Source of the DNA: an uncultured Brachyspira sp.
GTDB lineage: Bacteria > Spirochaetota > Brachyspiria > Brachyspirales > Brachyspiraceae
NCBI RefSeq assembly: GCF_910588665.1
Contig: NZ_CAJUPR010000009.1
Coordinates: 24,195-88,194, forward strand
Direction: 5' to 3'
DNA length: 64,000 nucleotides
How positions within the stretch are numbered: position 1 is the stretch's first letter; each line of letters starts with the position of its first letter. Shown here piece by piece: positions 38,017 through 47,407 of the stretch. A program made the translations under genes and the position numbers. The notes below the pieces were generated by a model. The model had not been told where the DNA came from. It ran no database searches and saw only the letters and a list, made by a program, of their open reading frames with translations.

Positions 38017-39324
38017 ATGAAGATATGTATAATAGGTACAGGTTATGTGGGGCTTATTACAGGTGCATGCTTAGCTGAAATGGGTAATTATGTAATTTGT
38101 GTTGACAATGATGAAGAAAAATTAAAAAAACTTAAAAACGGAATTACTCCTTTATATGAGCCAGGGCTTGAAGAGCTTATAATTTCTAATGTCTCAGAGA
38201 AAAGATTAGAGTTTACAAATGATTTAGGATATGCCGTAAAAGAATCTATTGCATGCTTTATCGCTGTAGGTACTCCTTCTGATGATGACGGCAGCTGCGA
38301 TTTAAGTTTTGTTCTTTCTGTTGCAAATGGAATAGGAAAGGCTATGAACGGATATAAAGTGATAGTTGATAAATCTACCGTGCCTGTAGGTACTCATAAG
38401 CTTGTGGAAGATGAAATTAAGAAAAACTATAACGGAGAATTTGATGTGGTTTCTAATCCAGAATTTTTAAAACAGGGCGCTGCTGTAGATGATTTTTTAA
38501 AGCCTGACAGAGTAGTTATAGGTTCTGACTCTGAAAAAGCTATAGATATTATGAGGGATATTTATAATCCTTTCACAAGAACAGGAAACCCTATTATAAT
38601 AATGGATATTTGTTCTGCCGAGATGACTAAATATGCAGCCAATGCTTTTCTTGCCTCAAAAATTTCATTTGCTAATGAAATTGCCAATATATGCGAAAAA
38701 GTCGGAGCTAATGCCGATTTAGTGAGAATAGGAATGTCCAGCGATAAAAGAATAGGAAATCAGTTTTTATTTCATGGTTTAGGATACGGAGGAAGCTGTT
38801 TTCCAAAAGATGTTCAGGCATTAATAAAAACGGCTTCCGATTACGGAATAGACTCCGATCTGCTTAAGGCTGTTCATAAAGTTAATATTAATCAGAGAAA
38901 GATTTTCATTGATAAAATATTAAAATATTATAATAATAATATTAAAGGAAAGATTTTTGCATTATGGGGGCTCGCATTTAAACCTAGAACTAATGATATG
39001 AGAGAAGCTCCTTCCATCACAATAATAAATATGCTTTTAGAATTAGGAGCTGATATAAGGGCTTATGATCCGAAAGCTTTTGAAAGCGCTAAAAATATAT
39101 TCAAAGACAAAATATATTATGCAGATAATTCTTATGATGCTTTGAAAAATGCGGATGCATTGCTTATAGCTACAGAGTGGAATGAGTTTAGAAGACCTAG
39201 TTTTGATAAGATTAAAGAATTGTTAAAAGAACCTGTAATATTTGACGGCAGGAATCAGTATGATAAAAAAAGAATGAATGAAAGAGGAATAAAATATTTT
39301 TCTTTGGGGGTTTCAGATAATTAA
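38017..39324 (+). CDS. ugd: UDP-glucose 6-dehydrogenase
   Basis: A 435-residue enzyme that oxidises UDP-glucose to UDP-glucuronate with two NAD+, feeding surface polysaccharide synthesis. The NAD-binding Rossmann start is MKICIIGTGYVGL, the substrate segments include STVPVGT and SNPEFLKQG, and the catalytic cysteine is in GYGGSCFPKD near residue 260. The C-terminal UDP-binding domain has WGLAFKPRTNDMREAPS. GAGG precedes the ATG. UDP-mannose or UDP-N-acetyl sugar dehydrogenases are close relatives, but the motifs suit the UDP-glucose type. The metallophosphoesterase follows after three bases, so they are likely co-transcribed. Confidence 0.92.
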   Translation: MKICIIGTGYVGLITGACLAEMGNYVICVDNDEEKLKKLKNGITPLYEPGLEELIISNVSEKRLEFTNDLGYAVKESIACFIAVGTPSDDDGSCDLSFVLSVANGIGKAMNGYKVIVDKSTVPVGTHKLVEDEIKKNYNGEFDVVSNPEFLKQGAAVDDFLKPDRVVIGSDSEKAIDIMRDIYNPFTRTGNPIIIMDICSAEMTKYAANAFLASKISFANEIANICEKVGANADLVRIGMSSDKRIGNQFLFHGLGYGGSCFPKDVQALIKTASDYGIDSDLLKAVHKVNINQRKIFIDKILKYYNNNIKGKIFALWGLAFKPRTNDMREAPSITIINMLLELGADIRAYDPKAFESAKNIFKDKIYYADNSYDALKNADALLIATEWNEFRRPSFDKIKELLKEPVIFDGRNQYDKKRMNERGIKYFSLGVSDN

Positions 39325-39327
39325 TAT

Positions 39328-39846
39328 ATGATATATTTTACTTCAGATACCCATTTTTTTGATATGTATGCTTCCAGAAAAAAATTATTTGACGATTATC
39401 AGAATATGCATAATTATCTGATTAATAAATGGAATGAAAAAGTGTCTGATAAAGACGATATATACATAATAGGTGATTTCTCTAATGAAAAAGGCTGTCT
39501 AAAAACTTCCGAATTATTGAAATGCTTAAACGGTAATAAATTTCTTATTAAAGGAAACAATGATAATTTTTTAGATAATAAAAAATTTGATAAAACATTA
39601 TTTAAATTTATCAAAGATTATTATGTGTTAGATTTAACAAATTACAGCAGCATAATTAAAAAGGCTGTATTATTTCATTATCCTATATTGGAGTGGGAAG
39701 GATTTTATAATAATACTATATTAATACATGGACATTGGCATAAAAATAAAAAATATCATAGCAGTGCATTTAATGTAGCATGCGATATTTATGATTTTAC
39801 TCCGCTGTCGGTTAAAGAAATATTGGAAACGGCATTAAATGGATAA
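39328..39846 (+). CDS. Calcineurin-like metallophosphoesterase
   Basis: A 172-residue phosphoesterase. The five metal-binding blocks are all visible: TSDTHFF (D-x-H) at the start, IGDFS (G-D), KGNND (G-N-N-D), FHYPILEW (H) and IHGHWH (G-H-x-H). Length is typical of the compact YfcE/prokaryotic single-domain group. It starts three bases after the ugd stop and overlaps the next gene by eight bases, so the three are an operon. The substrate is unknown; phosphodiesters and phosphoproteins are both possible in this family. Confidence 0.85.
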   Translation: MIYFTSDTHFFDMYASRKKLFDDYQNMHNYLINKWNEKVSDKDDIYIIGDFSNEKGCLKTSELLKCLNGNKFLIKGNNDNFLDNKKFDKTLFKFIKDYYVLDLTNYSSIIKKAVLFHYPILEWEGFYNNTILIHGHWHKNKKYHSSAFNVACDIYDFTPLSVKEILETALNG

Positions 39847-41002
39847 TTATAAGGATATACTATTAAACAGGCTTCATATTGCCATAAATCATAAAAATAA
39901 AATAGAAAATGACTCTATTAAATTACTGAGTTATGATATTACCGTTGAGCCTAAGATAGTTCAGATTGAAAAGAAAAACAGTATATTATGCACCGTTTAT
40001 TTTTATGTTAAAGCTCCTCTTTTTGAAGATGTTTTTTTTGAATCTTCTTCAGGAATAGCTTCCGATGAATATAAAGCTATAGAGCTTTCAGCGGATAATT
40101 TTGTATACTGCGCTTTGCAGGGTATATTAGATTTTCTTTCAGGCATGCATCATCATGAAATAGAAACTTCAATACTAGGAATCAAAAAAAATTTTACAGT
40201 ATGCGAAAGCCCTATCATAGGACTTGGCAATATAGAAAATAAAGATGATATTTATAATGATTATATAGAATTTAATGAAGAAAACGGATATTCAAGCTTT
40301 TTATGGAATGCAGTATATAAAGAAGTTCCTTTTATTCTCTCCAATAATAGAGTAAATTTTATTAAAACCTATGCCGCAAAAATGCCTAATGACGATATTA
40401 TAGTTGAATGCACTATAAATAATATTCAAAATAAAACATTAAATAACTGCATTCATAATGAAATTATTAAATGGGATAATAACGGAGAGTTTTTTTCCAT
40501 AAAGCAGTTTTTCTTTATACTTCAATCGGATTCCACATATATTAAATATCCTTATACAAAAGAGGAAATAGAGTATTTTGTTATGGAATATGTGCTTGAA
40601 TTTGAAAAATTAGATTTTGATTATTTTGAACTGATAAATAATATGAAAAATATAATAACCGATAATAGTATAAGAGAAGAAATAATAAATTTTATTCCTG
40701 AAATATGCGCCGAATATGCCTTTAAAGATGCCGTATTTGATGACAGAGTTAATGTAAATATAGGGATTAATAATTATAATATATTAAAAACGCAATTTAC
40801 AAGTTATAAATATATAGAAGATTCTTTGATAGACGGCTTTTCAAATAATATTTTTAAAAAAGAAACTTTTAATGAATTAGTTCATATAAGCAATTCATAC
40901 AATATAATATATGAGGCTATGCAGAATAATCATAATATAAAAATGAATGATATACTTGTTTCTTATACATTTAATTTTACTAATGAATATAAGTTTATCT
41001 GA
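39839..41002 (+). CDS. Hypothetical protein, DUF6348-like N-terminal region
   Basis: A 387-residue soluble protein without a signal peptide. The first ~200 residues (VFFESSSGIASDEYKAIELSA..., then FLSGMHHHEIETS) recall DUF6348 proteins, whose function is unknown; this is a memory-based and tentative link. The remainder is acidic and rich in N, I and Y. Its ATG overlaps the metallophosphoesterase stop by eight bases, implying coupled translation. A hairpin at 41194-41224 lies downstream. No catalytic motif is recognised. Confidence 0.5.
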   Translation: MDNYKDILLNRLHIAINHKNKIENDSIKLLSYDITVEPKIVQIEKKNSILCTVYFYVKAPLFEDVFFESSSGIASDEYKAIELSADNFVYCALQGILDFLSGMHHHEIETSILGIKKNFTVCESPIIGLGNIENKDDIYNDYIEFNEENGYSSFLWNAVYKEVPFILSNNRVNFIKTYAAKMPNDDIIVECTINNIQNKTLNNCIHNEIIKWDNNGEFFSIKQFFFILQSDSTYIKYPYTKEEIEYFVMEYVLEFEKLDFDYFELINNMKNIITDNSIREEIINFIPEICAEYAFKDAVFDDRVNVNIGINNYNILKTQFTSYKYIEDSLIDGFSNNIFKKETFNELVHISNSYNIIYEAMQNNHNIKMNDILVSYTFNFTNEYKFI

Positions 41003-41331
41003 TTATTAATATTCTTTATTATAAGAATCTGTAATATTTATTTTGCTTTTTACAGAAAAATTATTTTATAAAAATATTGAAATTATTTTATATTTATAAT
41101 ATATTATAAATAAGTCTGTACTATGATGCAAAAATAGTCAATAAAAAATTATAATTTTTTAAATGTTATTAAGCTTAAATTATAAAAACTGTGAGCTTCT
41201 GGCATTCAAAGAATGACAGAAGCTTTAAACGAACAATTTTTATTAGCAACAATGAAAAAATTATAAATTTTTTATCTTATTACTGATATTAGATATGTTT
41301 TATTATATCTGATTTTTTGGGAGTATTAATT
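41003..41331. other. Non-coding spacer with one strong hairpin
   Basis: No gene seen. At 41194-41224 AGCTTCTG pairs with CAGAAGCT, with one G/A mismatch and then CATTC/GAATG closing an AAA loop. Only a short T stretch follows, so it is not a typical terminator; an RNA-processing or regulatory hairpin is possible. The rest is AT-rich. Confidence 0.5.
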
Positions 41332-41832
41332 ATGCCTGCAATAATTATAGAACATGAAGAATATCCTTCAGTAGTTGTTATAGAATATAACAGCATATAC
41401 AGAAATGAACTTCAAAACTTTATACATAATATAAAGATAAAAGACAATAAAGAAGAAGCATACACGGATCCTTATTTTAATAAGATACTTCACAGCAATA
41501 ATAAAAATATAGGACTTCTAACCATAGACGGAAGAATCAACGGATATTATTATATCAATAAAGAAAATATTCTTAAATATATATATATGAATTATCCTTA
41601 TAGAAGAAACGGTTTTGCTAAATTACTGCTTACTCATGGCATAAAAGCTAATCCTGATATACAGTTTGAAAAAAATTCAAATCAGGCTTATACAAGACTT
41701 ATAAGCTCCCCTATATTTGAAGATATATTAAAAGGAAACTCATCAGGTGCATTTAATGATGCTGCAAATAATGATACATTTGAAGATCTAAGCGGAGGAG
41801 GAAGCAAAGAAGGAGAACTTACTTTATTTTAA
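41332..41832 (+). CDS. Small protein with GNAT-like segment
   Basis: A 166-residue protein. Residues about 70-100 (INKENILKYIYMNYPYRRNGFAKLLL) look like the acetyl-CoA loop of GNAT acetyltransferases (R/Q-x-x-G-x-A/G after a strand), but the domain is short and the C-terminus (about 130-166) is a low-complexity D/N/G/S tail ending in a GGGSKEGELTLF segment. The start at 41332 is chosen because GGGAG precedes this ATG at normal spacing. The next gene starts two bases after its stop. A real acetyltransferase activity is uncertain. Confidence 0.45.
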   Translation: MPAIIIEHEEYPSVVVIEYNSIYRNELQNFIHNIKIKDNKEEAYTDPYFNKILHSNNKNIGLLTIDGRINGYYYINKENILKYIYMNYPYRRNGFAKLLLTHGIKANPDIQFEKNSNQAYTRLISSPIFEDILKGNSSGAFNDAANNDTFEDLSGGGSKEGELTLF

Positions 41833-41834
41833 CT

Positions 41835-42239
41835 TTGAAGCATATTCTATATTTATCTATTTTTTTAATTATATCCTGCTCTCATAATGCAGTTTATTTA
41901 GCAGAAAAAACTGAAGATTTAAAAGATAAAAAAATTGAAGTTTATCATCTTATAAGTATGCATCCTTCTATGAATATTACTATAAGTATGAATAACGGCA
42001 AAATATACGGAAAATCTGCCGTAAATGATTATTATGCAGATTATGCAATTAACGGCGATTATATTTCAATAGATATGATAAAAACCACTAGAAATACAGA
42101 TACCATTGAAAAGAGAAGAATAGAGGGCGATTATATTTCAATACTTCAGACAGCTTACTCTTTTAAGATAAAAGGAAATAATTTAATAATATATACAAGA
42201 TTTATAGATGAGCCTCTTGTTTATGAGCTGATAGAATAG
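41835..42239 (+). CDS. META-domain-like (HslJ-type) lipoprotein
   Basis: A 134-residue protein with a lipoprotein signal (ILYLSIFLIISC, cysteine near residue 15). The pattern M-x-I-T-I-S-M-N-N-G-K-I-Y-G-K-S, then DYYADYAINGDYISI, is that of META/HslJ domains: a strand, a G-x-G/S turn, then N-Y-x-G-x-Y. The start codon appears to be TTG at 41835, two bases after the previous stop, so translation is probably coupled to the upstream gene. A strong terminator follows. The function of META lipoproteins is generally unknown (stress or antibiotic tolerance in some). Confidence 0.55.
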   Translation: MKHILYLSIFLIISCSHNAVYLAEKTEDLKDKKIEVYHLISMHPSMNITISMNNGKIYGKSAVNDYYADYAINGDYISIDMIKTTRNTDTIEKRRIEGDYISILQTAYSFKIKGNNLIIYTRFIDEPLVYELIE

Positions 42240-42255
42240 TTAAATATAAAATAAA

Positions 42256-42284
42256 AAAGCCGTTCTTAAAATAAGAACGGCTTT
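42256..42284. terminator. Bidirectional Rho-independent terminator
   Basis: AAAGCCGTTCTTA and TAAGAACGGCTTT form a 13-base perfect stem with a three-base loop and T-rich flanks on both strands. It sits between the plus-strand META lipoprotein gene and the end of the minus-strand mgl operon and serves both. Confidence 0.88.
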
Positions 42285-42289
42285 AATTT

Positions 42290-42436
42290 TTAATATAAAA
42301 TACTTATTATATATCTAATAAACTCGGCAACAAGAAATATCATAACTATAAAACCTAAAAATATCCAAGATTTTAAAGTTCGTTTTCTGGTTTCTCCTTT
42401 ATTAAATTCTCTTCTAAAAGGATCATTATTATCCAT
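42290..42436 (-). CDS. 48-residue single-pass membrane peptide at the end of the mgl operon
   Basis: An intact small frame beginning MDNNDPFRREFNKGETRKR and continuing with one hydrophobic segment (WIFLGFIVMIFLVAEF, about residues 24-39). A charged cytoplasmic N-terminus and one membrane helix are clear. It begins 11 bases after the mglC stop and ends at the operon terminator, so it is transcribed with mgl. The ribosome-binding site is weak (CGGATT). I recognise no family. It may be a small accessory subunit of the transporter or an unrelated membrane peptide. Confidence 0.55.
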   Translation of the reverse strand: MDNNDPFRREFNKGETRKRTLKSWIFLGFIVMIFLVAEFIRYIISILY

Positions 42437-42447
42437 AATATAATCCG

Positions 42448-43473
42448 TTATACTTTTTTCAAATATTTCTGCGTATCAACTGCAACAGCCGCAATGATAA
42501 TAGCTCCTTTAATTATATACTGCATATACGGAGATACACCCACAAACGACATACCATAGTTAATAACTTGGAATATTAATACGCCTGAAACAATTCCTAA
42601 AATAGAGCCTATGCCTCCGGAAAAAGAAACTCCTCCCACAACGCAGGCTGCAATAGCATCAAGCTCATATCCGTTTCCTAAGTTATTAGTTGCAGAACCC
42701 ACACGGGCAACTTCAAGCGAACCTGCTATGCCGTATAATGCGCCTGCCAAAGTATAAACAATCATTAATGTAAAGGGTATATTAACACCGCTTACAGCTG
42801 CAGCTTCTGGATTTCCTCCTACAGCAAATATATTTTTACCCAATTTAGTTTTATTCCATATAACCCACATAATTGCGGTTATAATGACTGCAAATATTAT
42901 TAAATATGAAATAGTGAAACTTCCTCCTAATTTAATACCGCCCTGAGCGAGGTTTGTAAATCTGGGATCCAATCCTCCGATAGGCTGAGCACCATACGGC
43001 GGTCTGTCAAAATATGTGCTGGTTACACCGTAAAGTATAAGCTGCATACCTAAAGTTGCAATAAACGGAGTTACATAAAGTTTAGAAATAATAAAACCAT
43101 TAATAAGACCGAATCCCATAAGAATAAGCATAACTAAAAGTATAGGCAGTATAACGGGAAGCATCGGCAAATTAGGATACATCTTTGTAGGGTTCTGAGA
43201 AGACTGCAAAAGAGATGCACTCACAACAGCGGCAAGTCCTACAGCCCTGCCCGCACCTAAATCGTTGCCCTGAGTTACAAGAAGAGTACCTATACCCACA
43301 GCTATAATCATACGGGTTGAAGCCTGAGCAAATATATTTAAGAAGTTGCTTAGCCTGAAGAAAGTCGGTTCTTTAATGATGATGCCTATTAATATTAAGA
43401 GTAATGCAGCAAATATAGCATTGTTTAATATAAATGATTTAATAGTTTTGATATTTATTTTATTAGTGTCCAT
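42448..43473 (-). CDS. mglC: Galactose/glucose ABC transporter permease MglC
   Basis: A 341-residue membrane protein of the ribose/galactose permease family, which forms the sugar channel as a homodimer. It has the cytoplasmic N-terminus, about ten helices, and conserved segments MIIAVGIGTLLVTQGNDLGAG, ATLGMQLILYG and the docking loop GKNIFAVGGNPEAAAVSGVN. The motif GLAAVVSASLLQ and the C-terminal VIIKGAIIIAAVAVD fit MglC. It follows mglA by 21 bases. Galactose or glucose is the expected substrate by family; related xylose or arabinose permeases cannot be excluded. Confidence 0.92.
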   Translation of the reverse strand: MDTNKINIKTIKSFILNNAIFAALLLILIGIIIKEPTFFRLSNFLNIFAQASTRMIIAVGIGTLLVTQGNDLGAGRAVGLAAVVSASLLQSSQNPTKMYPNLPMLPVILPILLVMLILMGFGLINGFIISKLYVTPFIATLGMQLILYGVTSTYFDRPPYGAQPIGGLDPRFTNLAQGGIKLGGSFTISYLIIFAVIITAIMWVIWNKTKLGKNIFAVGGNPEAAAVSGVNIPFTLMIVYTLAGALYGIAGSLEVARVGSATNNLGNGYELDAIAACVVGGVSFSGGIGSILGIVSGVLIFQVINYGMSFVGVSPYMQYIIKGAIIIAAVAVDTQKYLKKV

Positions 43474-43494
43474 AATCCTTCCTTTTTAATTAAA

Positions 43495-44997
43495 TTATAA
43501 ATATTTAGCAGACAATGCCATAATCTCTTCTTGATTAGTATTTTTAGTTTCAACAATACCTGCCACTCTTCCGTTACTCATAACCATAATTCTGTCAGTT
43601 ATGCCAAGCAATTCAGGCATTTCCGAACTAACCACTATTACAGACTTTCCCTGTGTAGCCAGATCTATAATAAGTCTATATATATCATATTTAGCCCCTA
43701 CATCTATGCCTCTTGTAGGTTCATCAAGCATTAATATATCAGGCTTGCTTAAAAGCCATCTTCCTAAAATAACCTTTTGCTGATTACCGCCTGATAAGCT
43801 TTGTATAGCAGTTTTCTCTGAAGGAGTTTTTACCTGCATACTGTCTATTACCCATTTAGTGTCTTCCTGCATTTTTTTATTGTCTAAAAAACCGAATTTA
43901 TTTTTATAATGATCTATATTTGATATAGTTGAATTGAAATTAATAGAAAGCATTCCGAATATGCCTGTCTGTCTTCTCTCTTCCGTAACTAAAGCAAAAC
44001 CATTTTTAATTGCCTTTCTAGTAGAGGAATTAATAACCTCCTGATACATTTTTATAATATTACCTGAATATAAAGTACGCATTCCGAATATGCTTTCAAG
44101 TACCTCTGTTCTTTTTGCTCCAACAAGTCCAGCTATTCCGAATACCTCGCCTTTTCTTACATTAAAATTAACATCTTTAAGAGAAGGCTGATAAAATGCC
44201 GTAAAGTCTTTTATACTCAATATGTTTTCTCCCGGAACATTTGTCTTTTCAGGAAAACGGTTAGTTAAATCTCTTCCAACCATTTGCTTTATTATCATAT
44301 CTGTTGTCAATTCCTTAGCAGGAGTAGTTGCAACATACTTTCCGTCTCTCATTATGGTAACTTCATCAGATATTTGTAAAATCTCTTCCATTTTATGCGA
44401 GATATAAACCATACCCACACCTCTGCTTTGAAGTTTTCTAATAATCTTAAATAATTTAGCAACTTCTTTTTCAGTAAGAGAACTTGTAGGTTCGTCCAAT
44501 ACCAATATTTTTGAATGATAGGAAACTGCTTTAGCTATTTCAACCATTTGCATTTCGGATACAGATAATGAGGATACTTTTGTTCTAGGATCCAGAGGTA
44601 TTTCCAAATCGTCAAAAATTGCTTTAGTATCATCATACATCTTTTTCTCATCAATAATAACTCCCATCTTAGTTGGATACTTTCCAAGCCATATATTATC
44701 CTGTATATTTCTCTGTCTAACCTGATTAAGCTCTTGGTGAACCATAGCAACTCCGTTATTTAAAGCCTGCTTAGGAGATGTAAAATTAATTTCCTTGCCG
44801 TCTAAAAATATTTTTCCGCTGTCTTTACGGTATATTCCAAATAAACATTTCATCAGAGTAGATTTTCCTGCGCCGTTTTCACCCATAAGAGCAACAACTT
44901 CTCCTTCTCTTACAAGAAGTTCAACATTATCTAATGCCTTAACGCCTGGAAAAGACTTTGAAATACCTTTCATTTCAAGAACAATCTTTTTATCCAT
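43495..44997 (-). CDS. mglA: Galactose/glucose ABC transporter ATPase MglA
   Basis: A 500-residue protein of two fused ABC domains. The first has Walker [10 protein letters not shown] near residues 39-47, the signature [13 protein letters not shown] and Walker [12 protein letters not shown]. The second has a degenerate Walker A (GLVGAKRTE), normal for sugar ATPases of this class, with the signature [13 protein letters not shown] and Walker [14 protein letters not shown]. It powers import through MglC. A strong hairpin separates it from mglB1 upstream, which may lower its expression relative to the binding proteins. Confidence 0.95.
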   Translation of the reverse strand: MDKKIVLEMKGISKSFPGVKALDNVELLVREGEVVALMGENGAGKSTLMKCLFGIYRKDSGKIFLDGKEINFTSPKQALNNGVAMVHQELNQVRQRNIQDNIWLGKYPTKMGVIIDEKKMYDDTKAIFDDLEIPLDPRTKVSSLSVSEMQMVEIAKAVSYHSKILVLDEPTSSLTEKEVAKLFKIIRKLQSRGVGMVYISHKMEEILQISDEVTIMRDGKYVATTPAKELTTDMIIKQMVGRDLTNRFPEKTNVPGENILSIKDFTAFYQPSLKDVNFNVRKGEVFGIAGLVGAKRTEVLESIFGMRTLYSGNIIKMYQEVINSSTRKAIKNGFALVTEERRQTGIFGMLSINFNSTISNIDHYKNKFGFLDNKKMQEDTKWVIDSMQVKTPSEKTAIQSLSGGNQQKVILGRWLLSKPDILMLDEPTRGIDVGAKYDIYRLIIDLATQGKSVIVVSSEMPELLGITDRIMVMSNGRVAGIVETKNTNQEEIMALSAKYL

Positions 44998-45054
44998 ATA
45001 TTAAAAACCTTCAGTAATAATTAAAAAATAATGCCAATACCTAATATACTAAAA

Positions 45055-45088
45055 CAGGGATATTAAATTCAACAATATAATATCCCTG
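45055..45088 (-). other. Intercistronic hairpin between mglB1 and mglA
   Basis: CAGGGATATTA and TAATATCCCTG make an 11-base perfect stem with a 12-base loop. On the minus strand a short T-run (TTTTAG) follows. It is probably an attenuator or mRNA-stabilising structure that raises binding-protein levels above MglA/MglC. Confidence 0.6.
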
Positions 45089-45107
45089 ACTACAAATAAT
45101 TTATTTA

Positions 45108-46154
45108 TTATTTGTATGCTTCTTCGGCAACATTTATATTGTTTTTAGTTATAGGAACATAAGGAACGCGTACGGCTTTAAATTCGTCCAAAGTCCAAGT
45201 ATTTCCGTCTAAAGGATCCTTTCCTGCAGCTGCATTTAAAGTAAGATCAACAAGAGCCTGAGCCTGACCTACAGGGTCATTAAGCACAGAACCTACAACT
45301 GTACCTTTTTTAATTTCATTTAACATATCAGGTATTGCATCTACTCCTACTATAGGAATAAATTTAGCTGGATCTCCTTTATTGTATCCTAAAGCCTGTA
45401 TAGACTGCAAAGCGCCTAATGCCATAGCATCATTATTGCAGAAAATATATTCTATTTTATCTCCATGTTTCTGAATCCAAGCATCAACTATATCTTTAGC
45501 TTTTGCAGTATCCCACATAGCTGTTTGTTCTTCTAATTTTTCAACTTTAAGTCCGTTATTGGTTATATATAAAGTAACATGGCTGGTTCTGGCTTCAGCA
45601 TCAGGGTGTCCCGGTTCGCCCTTAAGAAGTACATATTGTATAATTCCGTCGCCGTTTTTATCTAAAGCGGCATCTGCTTTCCAAGTATCAACAACGATTT
45701 TTCCCTGCATATCTCCTGATTCTTCTGGTTTAGTTCCGACATACCAAGTTTTATCATAGCTAGCCATAGCTTCCGCACTAGGCTGTTTATTAAAGAATAT
45801 AACAGGTATATCTTTAGCTTTAGCTTTGTCTATAATAGTCTGAGCAGCCTGAGGATCAACTAAATTTATAGCCAGAGCTTTTGAATCTTTCTGAAGCATT
45901 ACATCCACCTGATCATTTTGCTGCGCCTGATTGTTTTGCGAATCATTCATTATTAAATTTGCTTTTCCCTTGATCACATTTTCAATATTTCTTCTTAAGA
46001 AAGACATAAAATTATCATCATAGCGATAGATAGTTACACCGATAGTAGGACCGTCAACTGTAGTAGAGGAAGAAGCTCCGCCACCTCCGCAAGATATTAC
46101 AAAGATAGAAGACATTATAAATAATGCCCCGATAACAATAAGTGATTTTTTCAT
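45108..46154 (-). CDS. mglB: Galactose/glucose-binding lipoprotein MglB1
   Basis: A 348-residue periplasmic binding protein with a lipobox (SSIFVISC, cysteine near residue 22). It has the GGBP landmarks: TIYRYDDNFMSFLRRNIE at the start of the first lobe, the calcium-binding-like loop DKNGDGIIQ, the ligand segment GEPGHPDAEAR (the H, D and R that contact sugar in E. coli MglB are all present), and EYIFCNNDAMALGALQ. It is the closest binding protein to mglA and keeps all canonical ligand residues, so it is the best candidate for the principal galactose/glucose receptor. Confidence 0.95.
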   Translation of the reverse strand: MKKSLIVIGALFIMSSIFVISCGGGGASSSTTVDGPTIGVTIYRYDDNFMSFLRRNIENVIKGKANLIMNDSQNNQAQQNDQVDVMLQKDSKALAINLVDPQAAQTIIDKAKAKDIPVIFFNKQPSAEAMASYDKTWYVGTKPEESGDMQGKIVVDTWKADAALDKNGDGIIQYVLLKGEPGHPDAEARTSHVTLYITNNGLKVEKLEEQTAMWDTAKAKDIVDAWIQKHGDKIEYIFCNNDAMALGALQSIQALGYNKGDPAKFIPIVGVDAIPDMLNEIKKGTVVGSVLNDPVGQAQALVDLTLNAAAGKDPLDGNTWTLDEFKAVRVPYVPITKNNINVAEEAYK

Positions 46155-46357
46155 TTTAGAAAACTCCTTAAATTAATTAATATTCTCTTAATAATAGTAT
46201 ATAAATTTATTTCCCTAAAATCAAGTATAAATAATGTTTTTTATATATAATAAAATCGGTTATCTACAAATTACTACATACGGCATTAATATTTACAATA
46301 TTAAAATTTATAAAGAATTTTAATATTATTTATTAAATAATCCTGCATATTAAATAT

Positions 46358-47377
46358 TTATTCATCAATATTATCCATAGTTATAGGTCTATAATTAATT
46401 TTAATAGATTTTGTATCATCTAACTTCCAAGATGTCCCTAATATAGGATTTTCAACGCCTTTAAATAGATTAACGGCTAAATCAGACACTGCTTCCGCCT
46501 GTTCCTCTGCATCATTAAGTACTGTCCCTACTATTGACCCTTTTTTTATTTCAGATATAACTGACTGAGAGCCATCTATTCCTACTATTGGGATATATTT
46601 ATCAGGATTACCTATATTGTATCCGAATTCCTGTATGGATTTTAAAGCACCCAATGTCATAGCATCATTATTAGAAAATATATATTCTATTTTTGTATCC
46701 GAATCATCTTCATTATTATAATCAGACATCCAAGAATCTGTAATAGCTTTAGCTTTATCCATATTCCACATTCCTGTTTTACTGTCTAAAATCTCCGTTT
46801 CTATACCGTTTTGATTTAAAAATAAAATAAGATTTTCTGTTCTTATTTCAGCTTCAATATGACCTGGTTCTCCCTTAAGTATAACGCATTGAATTTTTCC
46901 GTCACCGTTTTTATCCCAAGAAGGATTAGCCTGCCAGCTTTCTGATATTATTTTTCCCTGCCAATATGCGGCTTCCTCGCTTATAGTACCCACATACCAT
47001 ACTTTATTATAGGTATTCATAATATCAAAACTATATGGAGACTTATTAAATAATATTAACGGAATATCATTTTCTTTAGCTTTATTAATTATATTTTCAG
47101 CGGCTTGAGGATCAACTAAATTTATGACCAATACTTTTACGCCTTTTGAAATAAAATCATCTATTTGCTCATTTTGAATTCTCTGAACATTTTCAGAATC
47201 ATTTATAACATATCTTGCTTTTCCAGATATAAATTTTACTATATTGTTTTTTAATGAATTTGCAAACTCATCATCAGTTCTATATATTGTAACTCCTATA
47301 AAATCGCTTTTTTCGGAATCTGAGCATGACAAAAAAACTGATGCCAATATTATCAAGATAAATATTTTTTTATTCAC
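46358..47377 (-). CDS. MglB paralogue 2 (sugar-binding lipoprotein)
   Basis: A 339-residue paralogue of MglB1 with a lipobox (SVFLSC) and a GTG start preceded by AGGAT. It keeps the TIYRTDDEFANSL start, the calcium-like loop DKNGDGKIQ and YIFSNNDAMTLGALK. In the ligand segment it reads GEPGHIEAEIR: the aspartate that hydrogen-bonds sugar in E. coli MglB is replaced by glutamate. This may alter specificity. It lies between mglB3 and mglB1 on the same strand. Confidence 0.88.
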   Translation of the reverse strand: MNKKIFILIILASVFLSCSDSEKSDFIGVTIYRTDDEFANSLKNNIVKFISGKARYVINDSENVQRIQNEQIDDFISKGVKVLVINLVDPQAAENIINKAKENDIPLILFNKSPYSFDIMNTYNKVWYVGTISEEAAYWQGKIISESWQANPSWDKNGDGKIQCVILKGEPGHIEAEIRTENLILFLNQNGIETEILDSKTGMWNMDKAKAITDSWMSDYNNEDDSDTKIEYIFSNNDAMTLGALKSIQEFGYNIGNPDKYIPIVGIDGSQSVISEIKKGSIVGTVLNDAEEQAEAVSDLAVNLFKGVENPILGTSWKLDDTKSIKINYRPITMDNIDE

Positions 47378-47407
47378 AATTAAATCCTATATTTTATATG
47401 ATTAATT

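Noticed and set aside
41317..41331. Earlier TTG start for the GNAT-like gene
   Set aside because: It overlaps the GGGAG ribosome-binding site that serves the ATG at 41332.
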